A stretch of DNA of 64,000 nt, from contig NZ_CP102384.1 of the NCBI RefSeq assembly GCF_024628865.1, positions 4,289,001-4,353,000 of the forward strand, given 5' to 3'. Positions 40,709 through 49,531 of the stretch are shown in pieces (the first letter of the stretch is position 1; every line of letters begins with the position of its first letter). The position numbers were made by a program, and so were the translations under genes. The notes beneath the pieces were generated by a model. The model was not told where the DNA came from. It saw nothing but the letters and a program-made list of their open reading frames with translations, and searched no databases. The DNA comes from Sphingopyxis sp. DBS4 (lineage in GTDB: Bacteria; Pseudomonadota; Alphaproteobacteria; Sphingomonadales; Sphingomonadaceae).

Positions 40709-42309
40709 CCAAAGCCTATGACGCGCTGATCATCGGCGCCGGCCACAACGGTCTCGTCTGCGCCTTTTATCTCGCGAGGGCGGGACTGAAGGTGCGTATC
40801 GTCGAGGCGCGCGACGTCGTCGGCGGCGCCGCGGTGACCGAGGAATTCGCGCCGGGCTTCCGCAATTCGGTTGCGAGCTACACGGTCAGCCTGCTCCAGC
40901 CAAAGGTGATCGCCGACATGAAGCTCGCCGATCACGGCTATCGCGTCATCGAGCGGCCAATCAGCAATTTCCTGCCGCAGGAGGATGGAACCTATCTGAA
41001 GCTCGGCGGCGGGCTCGAGCGCACGCAGGCCGAATTCCGCAAGTTCAGCGCGCGCGATGCCGAGGTACTGCCGCATTATTACGACGCACTCGAAAATGTC
41101 GCCGAACTGCTCCGCGACCTCGCGCTGCGCGTGCCGCCGAATATCGGCGAAGGCCTGCGCACGCTTCTCGATGGCGCGCGGCAGGGACGGCGCTTCGCGA
41201 CGCTCAGCCTCGAACAGCAGCGCGACGTGCTCGACCTGTTCACCAAATCGGCGCGCACGATGCTCGATAGCTGGTTCGAAAGCGAGGCGGTCAAGGCCGC
41301 GTTCGGCTTCGACGCGGTGGTCGGCAACTACGCCAGCCCCGACACGCCTGGCAGCGCCTATGTCCTCCTCCACCACGTTTTCGGCGAGGTGAACGGCAAG
41401 AAGGGCGCGTGGGGCCATAGCGTCGGCGGCATGGGCAGGATCACCGAGATCATGGCGAAGGTGTGCCGCGACATGGGAGTCGAGATCAGTCTCGAAAGCC
41501 CGGTCGCGAAAGTGCTCGTCGATGGAAACAGGGCAGTCGGCGTCAAGTTGGTGGGCGGCGAGGAGATTGCCGCGGCGCGGGTGATCGCCAATGTCGGACC
41601 GAAATTGCTCTACGAACGCATGATGGATGCGGCCGACCTGCCGCAGGATTTTCAGCGCCGCATCAAGGGTTTCAAGGCGGGCAGCGGCACCTTCCGGATG
41701 AATGTCGCGCTCAGCGAACTTCCCAGATTCACCTGCCTGCCCGAACCCGGCGAGCATCACCAGTCGGGGATCATCCTCGCGCCGACGCTCGACTATATGG
41801 ACCGCGCGTTCCTCGACGCGAAGCAGCATGGCTGGTCGAAGGCGCCGATCGTCGAGATGCTGATCCCCTCGACCGTCGACGACAGCCTCGCGCCGCCGGG
41901 TGCCCATGTCGCCAGCCTCTTCTGCCAGCAGTTCGCGCCCGAATTGCCCGATGGACGGGACTGGGACGATGAAGAGGAAGCCGCCGCCGATTGCATCATC
42001 GACACGGTCGAGAAGCACGCGCCGGGCTTCCGCGCCAGCATCGTCGGCCAGACGCGCCTCAGCCCCAAGGGGCTCGAACGCAAGTTCGGCCTGATCGGCG
42101 GCGACATCATGCACGGCAATATGAGCCTCGATCAGCTTTGGGCGGCGCGGCCGGTGCTTGGCAACGGCGGCTATCGCGGGCCGGTGAAGGGTCTTTATAT
42201 GTGCGGTGCGGGCACGCATCCGGGCGGCGGCGTCACCGGCGCGCCGGGGCATAATGCGGCTGAGGTCATTCTACGCGACCGGGGCTTCTTCGCGCCCCGC
42301 TGGCGCTGA
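40705..42309 (+). CDS. NAD(P)/FAD-dependent oxidoreductase, PYROXD2/phytoene-desaturase-like
   Basis: A 534-residue flavin oxidoreductase. It begins DALIIGAGHNGLVCAFYLAR, the dinucleotide motif, followed by ARDVVGGAAVTEEFAPGFRN typical of the PYROXD2/phytoene desaturase group. The C-terminal FAD motif GLYMCGAGTHPGGGVTGAPG is intact. In this operon it probably oxidises or desaturates an intermediate. The last 39 bp overlap in antisense with the 3' end of the APC permease gene. Start ATG overlaps the previous stop (ATGA). Confidence 0.9.
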   Translation: MTKAYDALIIGAGHNGLVCAFYLARAGLKVRIVEARDVVGGAAVTEEFAPGFRNSVASYTVSLLQPKVIADMKLADHGYRVIERPISNFLPQEDGTYLKLGGGLERTQAEFRKFSARDAEVLPHYYDALENVAELLRDLALRVPPNIGEGLRTLLDGARQGRRFATLSLEQQRDVLDLFTKSARTMLDSWFESEAVKAAFGFDAVVGNYASPDTPGSAYVLLHHVFGEVNGKKGAWGHSVGGMGRITEIMAKVCRDMGVEISLESPVAKVLVDGNRAVGVKLVGGEEIAAARVIANVGPKLLYERMMDAADLPQDFQRRIKGFKAGSGTFRMNVALSELPRFTCLPEPGEHHQSGIILAPTLDYMDRAFLDAKQHGWSKAPIVEMLIPSTVDDSLAPPGAHVASLFCQQFAPELPDGRDWDDEEEAAADCIIDTVEKHAPGFRASIVGQTRLSPKGLERKFGLIGGDIMHGNMSLDQLWAARPVLGNGGYRGPVKGLYMCGAGTHPGGGVTGAPGHNAAEVILRDRGFFAPRWR

Positions 42310-43617
42310 GCGCCGCATCGCGAGATAGATCGGAAATCCCGCCGCGGTCATCGCGGCGCTCCACAGGCTCGCCTCCAGCCCGGCGCCATAGAAGGCCCAG
42401 CAGCTATAGACGAAGCCCGCGATCGTCGCGGCGGCGAAACCCGCCGAAACCCGGATCGCGCCCCGCCGCTCGAGCAGCAGCGCGGCGAGCGAGCCGACGA
42501 TATAGAGGATGATCGCGGTCGAGGTCGTCACCTTGACCATGAAGGCGAACAGGTCGGCGAGCCCGCGCGAATAATTGGCATAGACGATCGCGCTCGCCAG
42601 CCCGCTCGATACGATCTGGGTGATCCAGGGTGAGGCGAAGCGATTGTCGCGCGCGAAGGCGGCGGGAAGCAGACGGCGGTGCGCAAGGTCGCGCGGGATA
42701 TCGCCCTGCAGCAGTACGAAGCCGTTGAGCGCGCCGAGCGCGGCGATCGCGGCGAACAGCGCGACCACCTGTCCGGCGCCGGGGCCGACGAGCCGCGCGA
42801 AGAAGGTCGCATAGGCGGCGTTCGATTCGTGGAGCGCCGCGACCGGCACCAGCAGCGTCACCGTCGTGCACGACAGGAGGTAGAGGAGCCCGACCGCCGC
42901 AGCCGCGATCACCGTCGCGCGCGGGATCGTGCGTTCGGGATCCTTGACGCGGTCGCTGACGACGCACGCGCTCTCGAAACCGAGCAGCGCGAAAAGCGTC
43001 AGCGTCGCCGCGCCGCTGACCCCCGACAGGCTGAGCGGCTCGGTTCCCGCCATCGTCGGCGGTGGGGCCGCACCGCTGCCAAGCGCCCAGGCGCCGACGA
43101 AGACCGCACCCACGACGGGGATCAGCTTGAGGGCGAGGGTGAGCATCTGCGCGCCGCCCGCGCGGCGGACACCCCCGAGATTGACGAGCGTGAAGAACCA
43201 GATGCAGCCGATCGCGATCCACGCCGGCGCCGCGCCCTTTTCGCCGAGCCAGGGCAGCAGGATCGACATGTTGCTGATCGCCGCGACCGCGAGCGTCGCG
43301 ACGACTGTCCAGCAGCTTATCCAATAGCTCCATGCAACGATGAAGCCGGTGCCGGGGCCGAAGGCGGCGGCGCCATAGGTGAAGGCGGCACACCCCTCGG
43401 GAAGCCGTCTCGCGAGCCTCGCGAATACGACCGCTAGGCACAGCGTGCCCGCGATCGACACCAGCCAGCCGACGATCGCGTTCCAGCCGAGCGGCGCGAG
43501 ATCGCGCGGGAGCAGGAACACCCCCGACCCGATCATATTGCCCATGCCGAGCGCGATGCACATCGACAGGCCGAGCTTCTGGCCCGGCCCCTCGGTGCTG
43601 GCGACGGTGGCGGTCAC
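42271..43617 (-). CDS. APC family amino acid / polyamine permease
   Basis: A 448-residue transporter with about 12 membrane helices. The family signatures ALGMGNMIGSGVFLLPRDL in helix 1 and ATLTLFALLGFESACVVSDR in helix 6 are clear; VKDPERTIPRA follows helix 6 as in the APC family. It probably imports an amino-containing substrate or exchanges amino acids. It is convergent with the Rieske operon, whose last gene overlaps its 3' end by 39 bp, and its start is 4 bp from the TonB receptor stop, so these two genes are co-transcribed. Confidence 0.92.
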   Translation of the reverse strand: MTATVASTEGPGQKLGLSMCIALGMGNMIGSGVFLLPRDLAPLGWNAIVGWLVSIAGTLCLAVVFARLARRLPEGCAAFTYGAAAFGPGTGFIVAWSYWISCWTVVATLAVAAISNMSILLPWLGEKGAAPAWIAIGCIWFFTLVNLGGVRRAGGAQMLTLALKLIPVVGAVFVGAWALGSGAAPPPTMAGTEPLSLSGVSGAATLTLFALLGFESACVVSDRVKDPERTIPRATVIAAAAVGLLYLLSCTTVTLLVPVAALHESNAAYATFFARLVGPGAGQVVALFAAIAALGALNGFVLLQGDIPRDLAHRRLLPAAFARDNRFASPWITQIVSSGLASAIVYANYSRGLADLFAFMVKVTTSTAIILYIVGSLAALLLERRGAIRVSAGFAAATIAGFVYSCWAFYGAGLEASLWSAAMTAAGFPIYLAMRRSAPAGREEAPVA

Positions 43618-43621
43618 CTGA

Positions 43622-46141
43622 TCAGAACTTGGCGCCCAGCCGCGCCCCGATCGTCTGGGGCTGGTTCACCAATATCTGCACCCGGCCGTCGCACTGGCCG
43701 CAGTTGGAGAAGCGCGACAGTTCGGCGCGCTCGTCGAACGCGTTCTGGAGGAACAGTTCGAAGCTGTAATTGCTCCAGTCGAAGCCGAGCGCGAAATCGA
43801 CCGTGGTCGATCCCCGGATTCGCCCGAGCGCGTTCGCCGTCGGGACGCGGATATCCGGCGTGGCCGAACTGCGATGCGCGATCACCGACTGGAAGTGCAT
43901 TTCGCCCGGCCCGACCGGGAATTGATAGCGCAGCGTCGCGTTGCCGTTGAACTTCGGCGTCACCGGCAGCCGCGTGCCCTTCTCCGCGGCGATCGAATTG
44001 CCCGGGTCGGTGCATTGATAGGTCGGGTCGTCGATCTCGCACAGATTGTTGCGGGTCCTGGCGTCGGTATAGGAGGCCGCGGCGGCGATCGTCAGCCCCT
44101 GAATCGGCCGGATGTTGACGTCGGCCTCGATCCCCTTGATCCGGGCGTTCGGACCGTTGTGGATCTCGGTAAAGCTGTTCTCGCCGAGGAAGGAGAATTG
44201 GAAGCGCTTCCAGTCCTGCAGATAGACGGCGGCGTTGAGCCGGACCATTCCGCCCGCCAGCGTGGTCTTGAGCCCCAATTCGTAATTGGTCAGGAAGTCG
44301 GCGGCATAGGGCGCGATCGTCCCGCGCCGATTGATCCCGCCGGGCCGGAAACCGCGCGACCAGGTCGCATAGGCGAGGATATCCTCGCTCGGTTTCCACG
44401 TCAGGTTCAGGCGGTGCGTGAAGCCGGTGTCCTTGGTGCGCTTGGGCACCAGCTTGCCGTTCACATAATCGGCGAGGTTGGTGCAGGGGCTGCCCTCCAC
44501 CGTCGCCGGCAGCAGCGTCCCGTCCGGATTGTCGCGCAATATCTCCCCGGTCGTCGTGTAGCAGCCGGCGACGCCCGTCCGCGAACTGGCCGCGCCATTA
44601 TAGGGCGGGCCGTCGGGATTGCGGCCGAAGCCGAAGAAGCCGATCAGGCTGTTGTCATATTTATAATAGCGCCCGCCGCCGGTCAGCGTGACGGTCGACG
44701 TGATGTCGAAGCTCGCTTCGCCGAAGACCGCATAATCCTTGTCGACGCGTTTCTGTTCGGTCAGCCACAGCGTTCCGGGATGGCCGTTGACCGACAGCGC
44801 GTCGGCGAGGCCCGGAATGATGTAGTCCTGGTGGATATGGTTGCTCTGGCGCTGGTAGAAGAGTCCGGCGACGACGCGGAAGCGCTCGTCCTGCGGTGAC
44901 GCGATGCGCAGTTCCTGGCTCATCTTGCGGAAATGGTCGGTGCCGATGATATATTGCCGCGGGTCGATGGTATTGCCGGCATTGTCCTGAAGATAGAAGC
45001 ATCCCCGAAGGCCGCTGCACACGAAATCGCCTTCGTAGGTGTAGTTCGCGTAAAGCTGGTCATAGGCTTCGGCATAATCGGTATAATCGTTGATCTGATA
45101 GGCCTTGCGGTCGAGATAGGCGCCGGCATAGGTGATGTCGAAATTGCCGATCTTGCCTTCGATCGTCAGCGCCGCCTGGATGAACTTGTCGGTGCGCTTG
45201 TCGGGGTAGAAGCGCTGGACCTGGAGGTCGCCGACCTTGGGGTCCTGATAGAAAGTGCCGTGGCTCGTCTGCTTCTGATAGAGCAGGGTCGGGGTGACCG
45301 TCCAATTGTCGTCGAGATCGACCTTCAGCGCGGCGCGGCCGCCATAGACTTCGGCGTCGTTGAAATTCTTTTCGACGAACGCGTTGTTGTTGACGGTGAT
45401 GCCCGGCTGGTTGCCGACCAGATTCCCGCCTTCATCGAGGATCGGCGCGCCGAGGAAGCTGCGCGTCCCCGGCACATTGTCGATATAACCGGCGTCCTTC
45501 TGATACCAGCCGACGAAGCGCACCGCCGCCATCGGGCTGATCGGCGCATTGAGCATGCCTTCGAGCCGGCCGCCCATGCCGCCATGCTTGATGCTGTTGA
45601 TCTCGCCGTCGACGCGGCCCTCGAAGGCCGAGGGATCGGGCTTGTTGGTGATGATGCGAATCGTGCCCGCCTGCGACGAGGCACCGTAGAGCGTGCCTTG
45701 CGGCCCCGCGAGCGATTCGATGCGGGCGATGTCATAGATATGGACGTCGAGGGTGCCGCCGATCGTCGTCACCGGCTGTTCGTCGAGATAGACGCCGACG
45801 CTGGGCAGCGAGCCCGAATGATTGCCGTCGCCGCCGCTCGCGACGCCACGCATATAGACGGTGGTGACGCCCGGCTGGCTCGACTGGAACGAGACGCTCG
45901 GCAGGAGCTTGGAAAAATCCTGGAAATTCGCGACGTTGAGCTGGTCGAGCTTCTTGGTCCCCAACGCCTGGATGCTGATCGGAACGTCCTGAAGATTTTC
46001 CTCGCGCTTCTGCGCGGTGACGACGATCTCGTCGCCATAATCGGTCTTCGAGGCCTCCTGGGCCCAAGCCGTTCCCGATGTCAGGATCGTCGAGGATAGT
46101 GAAGCCAGCAGCAGCGCGCGGCGTGAAACATGGACCCGCAT
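43622..46141 (-). CDS. TonB-dependent outer-membrane receptor
   Basis: An 839-residue receptor with signal peptide (cleavage near AWA-QEA), TonB-box-like EIVVTAQKREENLQDVPIS and a plug domain (about 35-190) followed by a 22-strand barrel. The C-terminus ends with the outer-membrane signature TIGARLGAKF (terminal Phe). Such receptors in Sphingomonads import diverse carbon sources. Neighbouring permease and oxygenases suggest the substrate of this locus, not iron. No sigma/anti-sigma pair is adjacent. Confidence 0.95.
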   Translation of the reverse strand: MRVHVSRRALLLASLSSTILTSGTAWAQEASKTDYGDEIVVTAQKREENLQDVPISIQALGTKKLDQLNVANFQDFSKLLPSVSFQSSQPGVTTVYMRGVASGGDGNHSGSLPSVGVYLDEQPVTTIGGTLDVHIYDIARIESLAGPQGTLYGASSQAGTIRIITNKPDPSAFEGRVDGEINSIKHGGMGGRLEGMLNAPISPMAAVRFVGWYQKDAGYIDNVPGTRSFLGAPILDEGGNLVGNQPGITVNNNAFVEKNFNDAEVYGGRAALKVDLDDNWTVTPTLLYQKQTSHGTFYQDPKVGDLQVQRFYPDKRTDKFIQAALTIEGKIGNFDITYAGAYLDRKAYQINDYTDYAEAYDQLYANYTYEGDFVCSGLRGCFYLQDNAGNTIDPRQYIIGTDHFRKMSQELRIASPQDERFRVVAGLFYQRQSNHIHQDYIIPGLADALSVNGHPGTLWLTEQKRVDKDYAVFGEASFDITSTVTLTGGGRYYKYDNSLIGFFGFGRNPDGPPYNGAASSRTGVAGCYTTTGEILRDNPDGTLLPATVEGSPCTNLADYVNGKLVPKRTKDTGFTHRLNLTWKPSEDILAYATWSRGFRPGGINRRGTIAPYAADFLTNYELGLKTTLAGGMVRLNAAVYLQDWKRFQFSFLGENSFTEIHNGPNARIKGIEADVNIRPIQGLTIAAAASYTDARTRNNLCEIDDPTYQCTDPGNSIAAEKGTRLPVTPKFNGNATLRYQFPVGPGEMHFQSVIAHRSSATPDIRVPTANALGRIRGSTTVDFALGFDWSNYSFELFLQNAFDERAELSRFSNCGQCDGRVQILVNQPQTIGARLGAKF

Positions 46142-46290
46142 AGAAAAGCCCCCCTCTTTGCCCGTTTGTCGCCGTTTGTGCGGCGCGGGAAAGAGGGTGT
46201 CGCAACATGGGGGGGATCGTCAATCGGACATGTGAAATCGGCTCCGCGCGGCGGCGGATTCGCGGTCACTATGACAAAATTGCAACAGGC

Positions 46291-47886
46291 TCAGGCGGAC
46301 GCCGGATAATCCGCCAGAACCGGCCCCAGCGCCTCGACCAGCGGCCCCAGCCACGGTTCCATCGCGCGCCACTGGTCCACACCGTCGCGGTTGATAGGCC
46401 GCCGCACCTGCTCAGAACTCGCGGTGCGCACCGCGCGGTCGCTCTTGTGGAAATCGAGGCAGGACGGCTCGAACGGCAACCCGAGATAGGTCAGCAACGC
46501 CCGCACCTCGCCTTCCAGATCGGCGATCACCCGTTCGTGAAACACGCGGTGGACGTGGCCGGGCAGCACATGATCGAAATGGTCCATCAGGCCGACATAA
46601 TCGGCATAATAGCGCCCCATGTCGGACAGGCTGTAGCTGAACGCCTGCCCGCGCGCGAAATGCTGTTTGAAGTTGGAGAAACAGCAATCCATCGGATGGC
46701 GGCGCGCGTCGACGATCCTGGCGTTCGGCAGGATCAGCCGGATGAAGCCGGTGTACAGCCAGTTGTTCGGCAGCTTGTCGATATAGAAGGGCTTGTCGCT
46801 TTTGCGTTGGACCTGGGTGTCGCGCAGATATTGCTCGCCGAGTTCGCGGGCCTGGTCCGCGGTCAGGCCGGCGACGCCGCCCATACCGCGCGCCTTTGCG
46901 TATAATTTGGGGATGTCGGGCAGTTCCATCGTGCCCTCGACCAGCGAGTGGCTCGACAATATCTGCTCGATCAGCGTCGACCCCGCGCGCGGCATACCGA
47001 CGATGAAGATCGGATCGGGGGCGGGGGCGCCATGGCCGCTGCGCGCCCTGAAAAATTCGGTCGTGTAGAGCGTCCGGGCATGATCGACCGCGGCGCGCGT
47101 TTGATCGGCGTCATAGTCGAGCAGCGTCCGTCGCAGCGCGTTGCCCCGGTCGTAATGGGCAAAGGCGGCCTCCGCCCGCTGTCGCTGTTCCTCGGCCCGG
47201 CCCAGCGCGAAATGCAGGTGGAAGCGGTCTTCGGGAGTGATGTCGCCGCGGTCCAGCGCCGCCTCCATCGCCGCGACATCGGCATCGTCGAAGCGCAGCG
47301 TCTTCAGATTGGCGAGGCTCCACCAAACCTCGCCCAGCGCCGGGTTGAGCGCCAGCGCCTGGCGATAGGCGGCGACGGCATCGGCCTGGCGCCCGACCGT
47401 CTTCAGCATATGGCCATAGGACATCCAGATTTTCGGCTGTTTGCCAGCGTTTTGCAAAACCTGCTGATAAAGTTCGAGCGCCTCGTCAAACTCGCCGACG
47501 CGGCCGAGCGCGGCGGCTTTCAGATTGGCGTTGCCGAGATTGCCGGGGTCGGCCTGTTGCAGCGCGTCGAGTTCGGCGATCGCTTCGGCCGAGCGGCCCT
47601 GGCGATGCAGGACGGTGGCGAGGTTCGACCGCGCGGCGAGGAAATCGGGCGCGAGTTCGAGCGCGCGGCGCAGCAGCGCTTCGGCATCGCGATAGCGCTC
47701 GATCCGCCCGGCGAGCTCGGCGAGCATGCGGATCGCGGCGACATCGAACGGATCGCGCTTCAGATGCGCCTTGAGCACGGGCTCGGCATCGTGGAGCCGC
47801 CCTTCGACCAGCGCGAGTGCCGCTGCCATCAGTTCGGGATTGCGGACCCCGCGCGCGATCGATGCCTGCGCCCGGTCCGCCTTCAT
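46291..47886 (-). CDS. TPR domain sulfotransferase family protein
   Basis: A 531-residue protein from the ATG at 47886 (a TTG two codons upstream at 47892 is possible). Residues about 10-240 are TPR units (AAEL/LA…LGEVWWSLANLKTL pattern) and residues about 290-520 form a P-loop sulfotransferase domain with the PAPS-binding 5'PSB loop IFIVGMPRAGSTLIEQIL and the 3'-phosphate region (NARIVDARRHPMDCCFSNFK). Similar TPR-sulfotransferases are often found beside TonB receptors in Sphingomonads. The acceptor is unknown. It starts 2 bp after the stop of the DsbA-like gene. Confidence 0.9.
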   Translation of the reverse strand: MKADRAQASIARGVRNPELMAAALALVEGRLHDAEPVLKAHLKRDPFDVAAIRMLAELAGRIERYRDAEALLRRALELAPDFLAARSNLATVLHRQGRSAEAIAELDALQQADPGNLGNANLKAAALGRVGEFDEALELYQQVLQNAGKQPKIWMSYGHMLKTVGRQADAVAAYRQALALNPALGEVWWSLANLKTLRFDDADVAAMEAALDRGDITPEDRFHLHFALGRAEEQRQRAEAAFAHYDRGNALRRTLLDYDADQTRAAVDHARTLYTTEFFRARSGHGAPAPDPIFIVGMPRAGSTLIEQILSSHSLVEGTMELPDIPKLYAKARGMGGVAGLTADQARELGEQYLRDTQVQRKSDKPFYIDKLPNNWLYTGFIRLILPNARIVDARRHPMDCCFSNFKQHFARGQAFSYSLSDMGRYYADYVGLMDHFDHVLPGHVHRVFHERVIADLEGEVRALLTYLGLPFEPSCLDFHKSDRAVRTASSEQVRRPINRDGVDQWRAMEPWLGPLVEALGPVLADYPASA

Positions 47887-47888
47887 CC

Positions 47889-49475
47889 TCAATCTTTCTT
47901 CCGCGCCTTGGCGATCGCCTGCCGAAGCGCGTCATAGCCGACCTGGCCCTGGAAGAGCTGGTCGCCGACGATCCACGTCGGGGTGGCGTTGAGTTGAAGC
48001 TGGGTCGCGAGCGCAAGGTTCGAATCGATCTCGCGCTGGAACAGCGCCTCGTTCGCGGTCGCGTCGGCGCTGCCGTCGGTGACGACCCCCGCCTTCTGCG
48101 CCGCCGCGGCGATCGCCGACGGGTCGAGCGAGGAGGCGGCGAACATCGCGTGGTGGAAGGCGTCATATTTGCCCTGCCGCGCGGCGGCGAGCGCCATGAT
48201 TGCGGCGTCGCGGCTCTGCGGCGAGATGATCGGCAATTCGCGGAAGACGACTTTCAGGCGCTTGTCCTCGCGGATCAGCCGGTCGACGTCGGGCACGCTC
48301 GCGCGGCAGAAACCGCAGGCATAGTCGGTGAAAACGACCAGCGTGACGTCGCCGTCGGCATTGCCCGCCCATGCGCCGGCATAGGGCTTTTCGAGTGCGG
48401 GACGCACCGCATCGACCGCCTTCGCCATTTCCTTGTTCCGCTGCGCCTCAAAGGCTTCGGGGATCATCTCGGGGTGCGCGCGGATATAGTCGGCGACGAT
48501 GGTTTCCACTTCGCTCTTGCTCATTCCGCCGCCGAAGCGACCGCCGAGCCAGAAGACGGCGCCGAGCAAAAGCAGAGCGCCAAGCGCCATCGCCCAGAGC
48601 GGCGCGGAGATGGCGTTTCCGGGCGCCGCGGCGCGCGGCACGGGGCGATGCGGCATACGGTCGTCGGGTTCGGGGCCGGAGATCGAGGGCGGCGGCGTCG
48701 CGGCGGCGGCCTTTGCTCTGGCGGGTTTCGCGGGCGACGTCGCGGCGGCGGCAACCGCCCCGCCGGTGAAGAGCGGCAGGTCGGGCGCGGCCGCTTCGGC
48801 GACGCCTGCTTCGGCCTCTTCGCGCGCGAGTAGCTGTTCGAGGCCCGAGGGCGGCGGTCCGGCCTCTTCGCGCGGCGTGGGGCGCAATTTGGTCGCGGCT
48901 TCGCCGATCTGTTCGCGCAGGCTCTCGCTGCCCGCCTTGGCGACATGGCTGATCCCGGCCCTGGTCTTGCCCGCAACCTCGCCGATGCCGCGCCCGGCTT
49001 CGCTCGACAGTCTGGCGACCTTGTCGCCGAGCGCTATCTTGTCCCAGGTTTCGCCGCTCGCTTTTGCCGCGGCGCGGCCCGCTCTCGCCGATCCCCGCCC
49101 GATGGCGCTTGCGGTGCGCGCCGTCAGTGCGCCCGTCCTTGCGGCCAGTTCGCGCGAGCGGCGCGGGATTTCCATCGCCTCGACGCGCGCGGGAATGTCG
49201 GCGCGTTCGCCGACCCCGATCGTCCAGTCGGCGAAGGCTTCGGCGCCGTCCCGGACGCGGTCCCAGAGCCTTGCGGCACCTGCCTTGATCGCTTCGGGTT
49301 TCACCAGCGGCGCTTGCGGCTTTTCGGTGGCCTTGTAGCGCGCGAGGTCGATTCCGATGGGCGGCTCGTCCTTGGGCTTGGCCAAGCCTTCATCGCGCGC
49401 GGGGGCCGACGCTTCGGGCGTCGGGGCCGGGTCGCGCAGCCACGGCTGGTAATAATCGTCTTTCTTTTCGGTCAC
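47889..49475 (-). CDS. DsbA-family thioredoxin with a long cytoplasmic N-terminal extension
   Basis: A 528-residue protein. Residues 1-290 are a low-complexity, alanine- and proline-rich, probably cytoplasmic region with repeated short helices (AARTGALTARTASAIGRGSA, about 111-130). A membrane helix at 291-312 follows. The periplasmic part (about 318-528) is a DsbA/Com1-type thioredoxin domain with the CGFC active site at 387-390 and a cis-proline in NATPTW. Typical members of this domain family are 200-280 residues, so the extension is unusual. Its function is unknown; an anchor or partner-binding role is a guess. The downstream sulfotransferase is co-transcribed. Confidence 0.85.
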   Translation of the reverse strand: MTEKKDDYYQPWLRDPAPTPEASAPARDEGLAKPKDEPPIGIDLARYKATEKPQAPLVKPEAIKAGAARLWDRVRDGAEAFADWTIGVGERADIPARVEAMEIPRRSRELAARTGALTARTASAIGRGSARAGRAAAKASGETWDKIALGDKVARLSSEAGRGIGEVAGKTRAGISHVAKAGSESLREQIGEAATKLRPTPREEAGPPPSGLEQLLAREEAEAGVAEAAAPDLPLFTGGAVAAAATSPAKPARAKAAAATPPPSISGPEPDDRMPHRPVPRAAAPGNAISAPLWAMALGALLLLGAVFWLGGRFGGGMSKSEVETIVADYIRAHPEMIPEAFEAQRNKEMAKAVDAVRPALEKPYAGAWAGNADGDVTLVVFTDYACGFCRASVPDVDRLIREDKRLKVVFRELPIISPQSRDAAIMALAAARQGKYDAFHHAMFAASSLDPSAIAAAAQKAGVVTDGSADATANEALFQREIDSNLALATQLQLNATPTWIVGDQLFQGQVGYDALRQAIAKARKKD

Positions 49476-49531
49476 TTGTCGCCCTTGTGCATCGCTCGCG
49501 ACGATGCGTCCCTATCGTATCTCGTTTGAAT

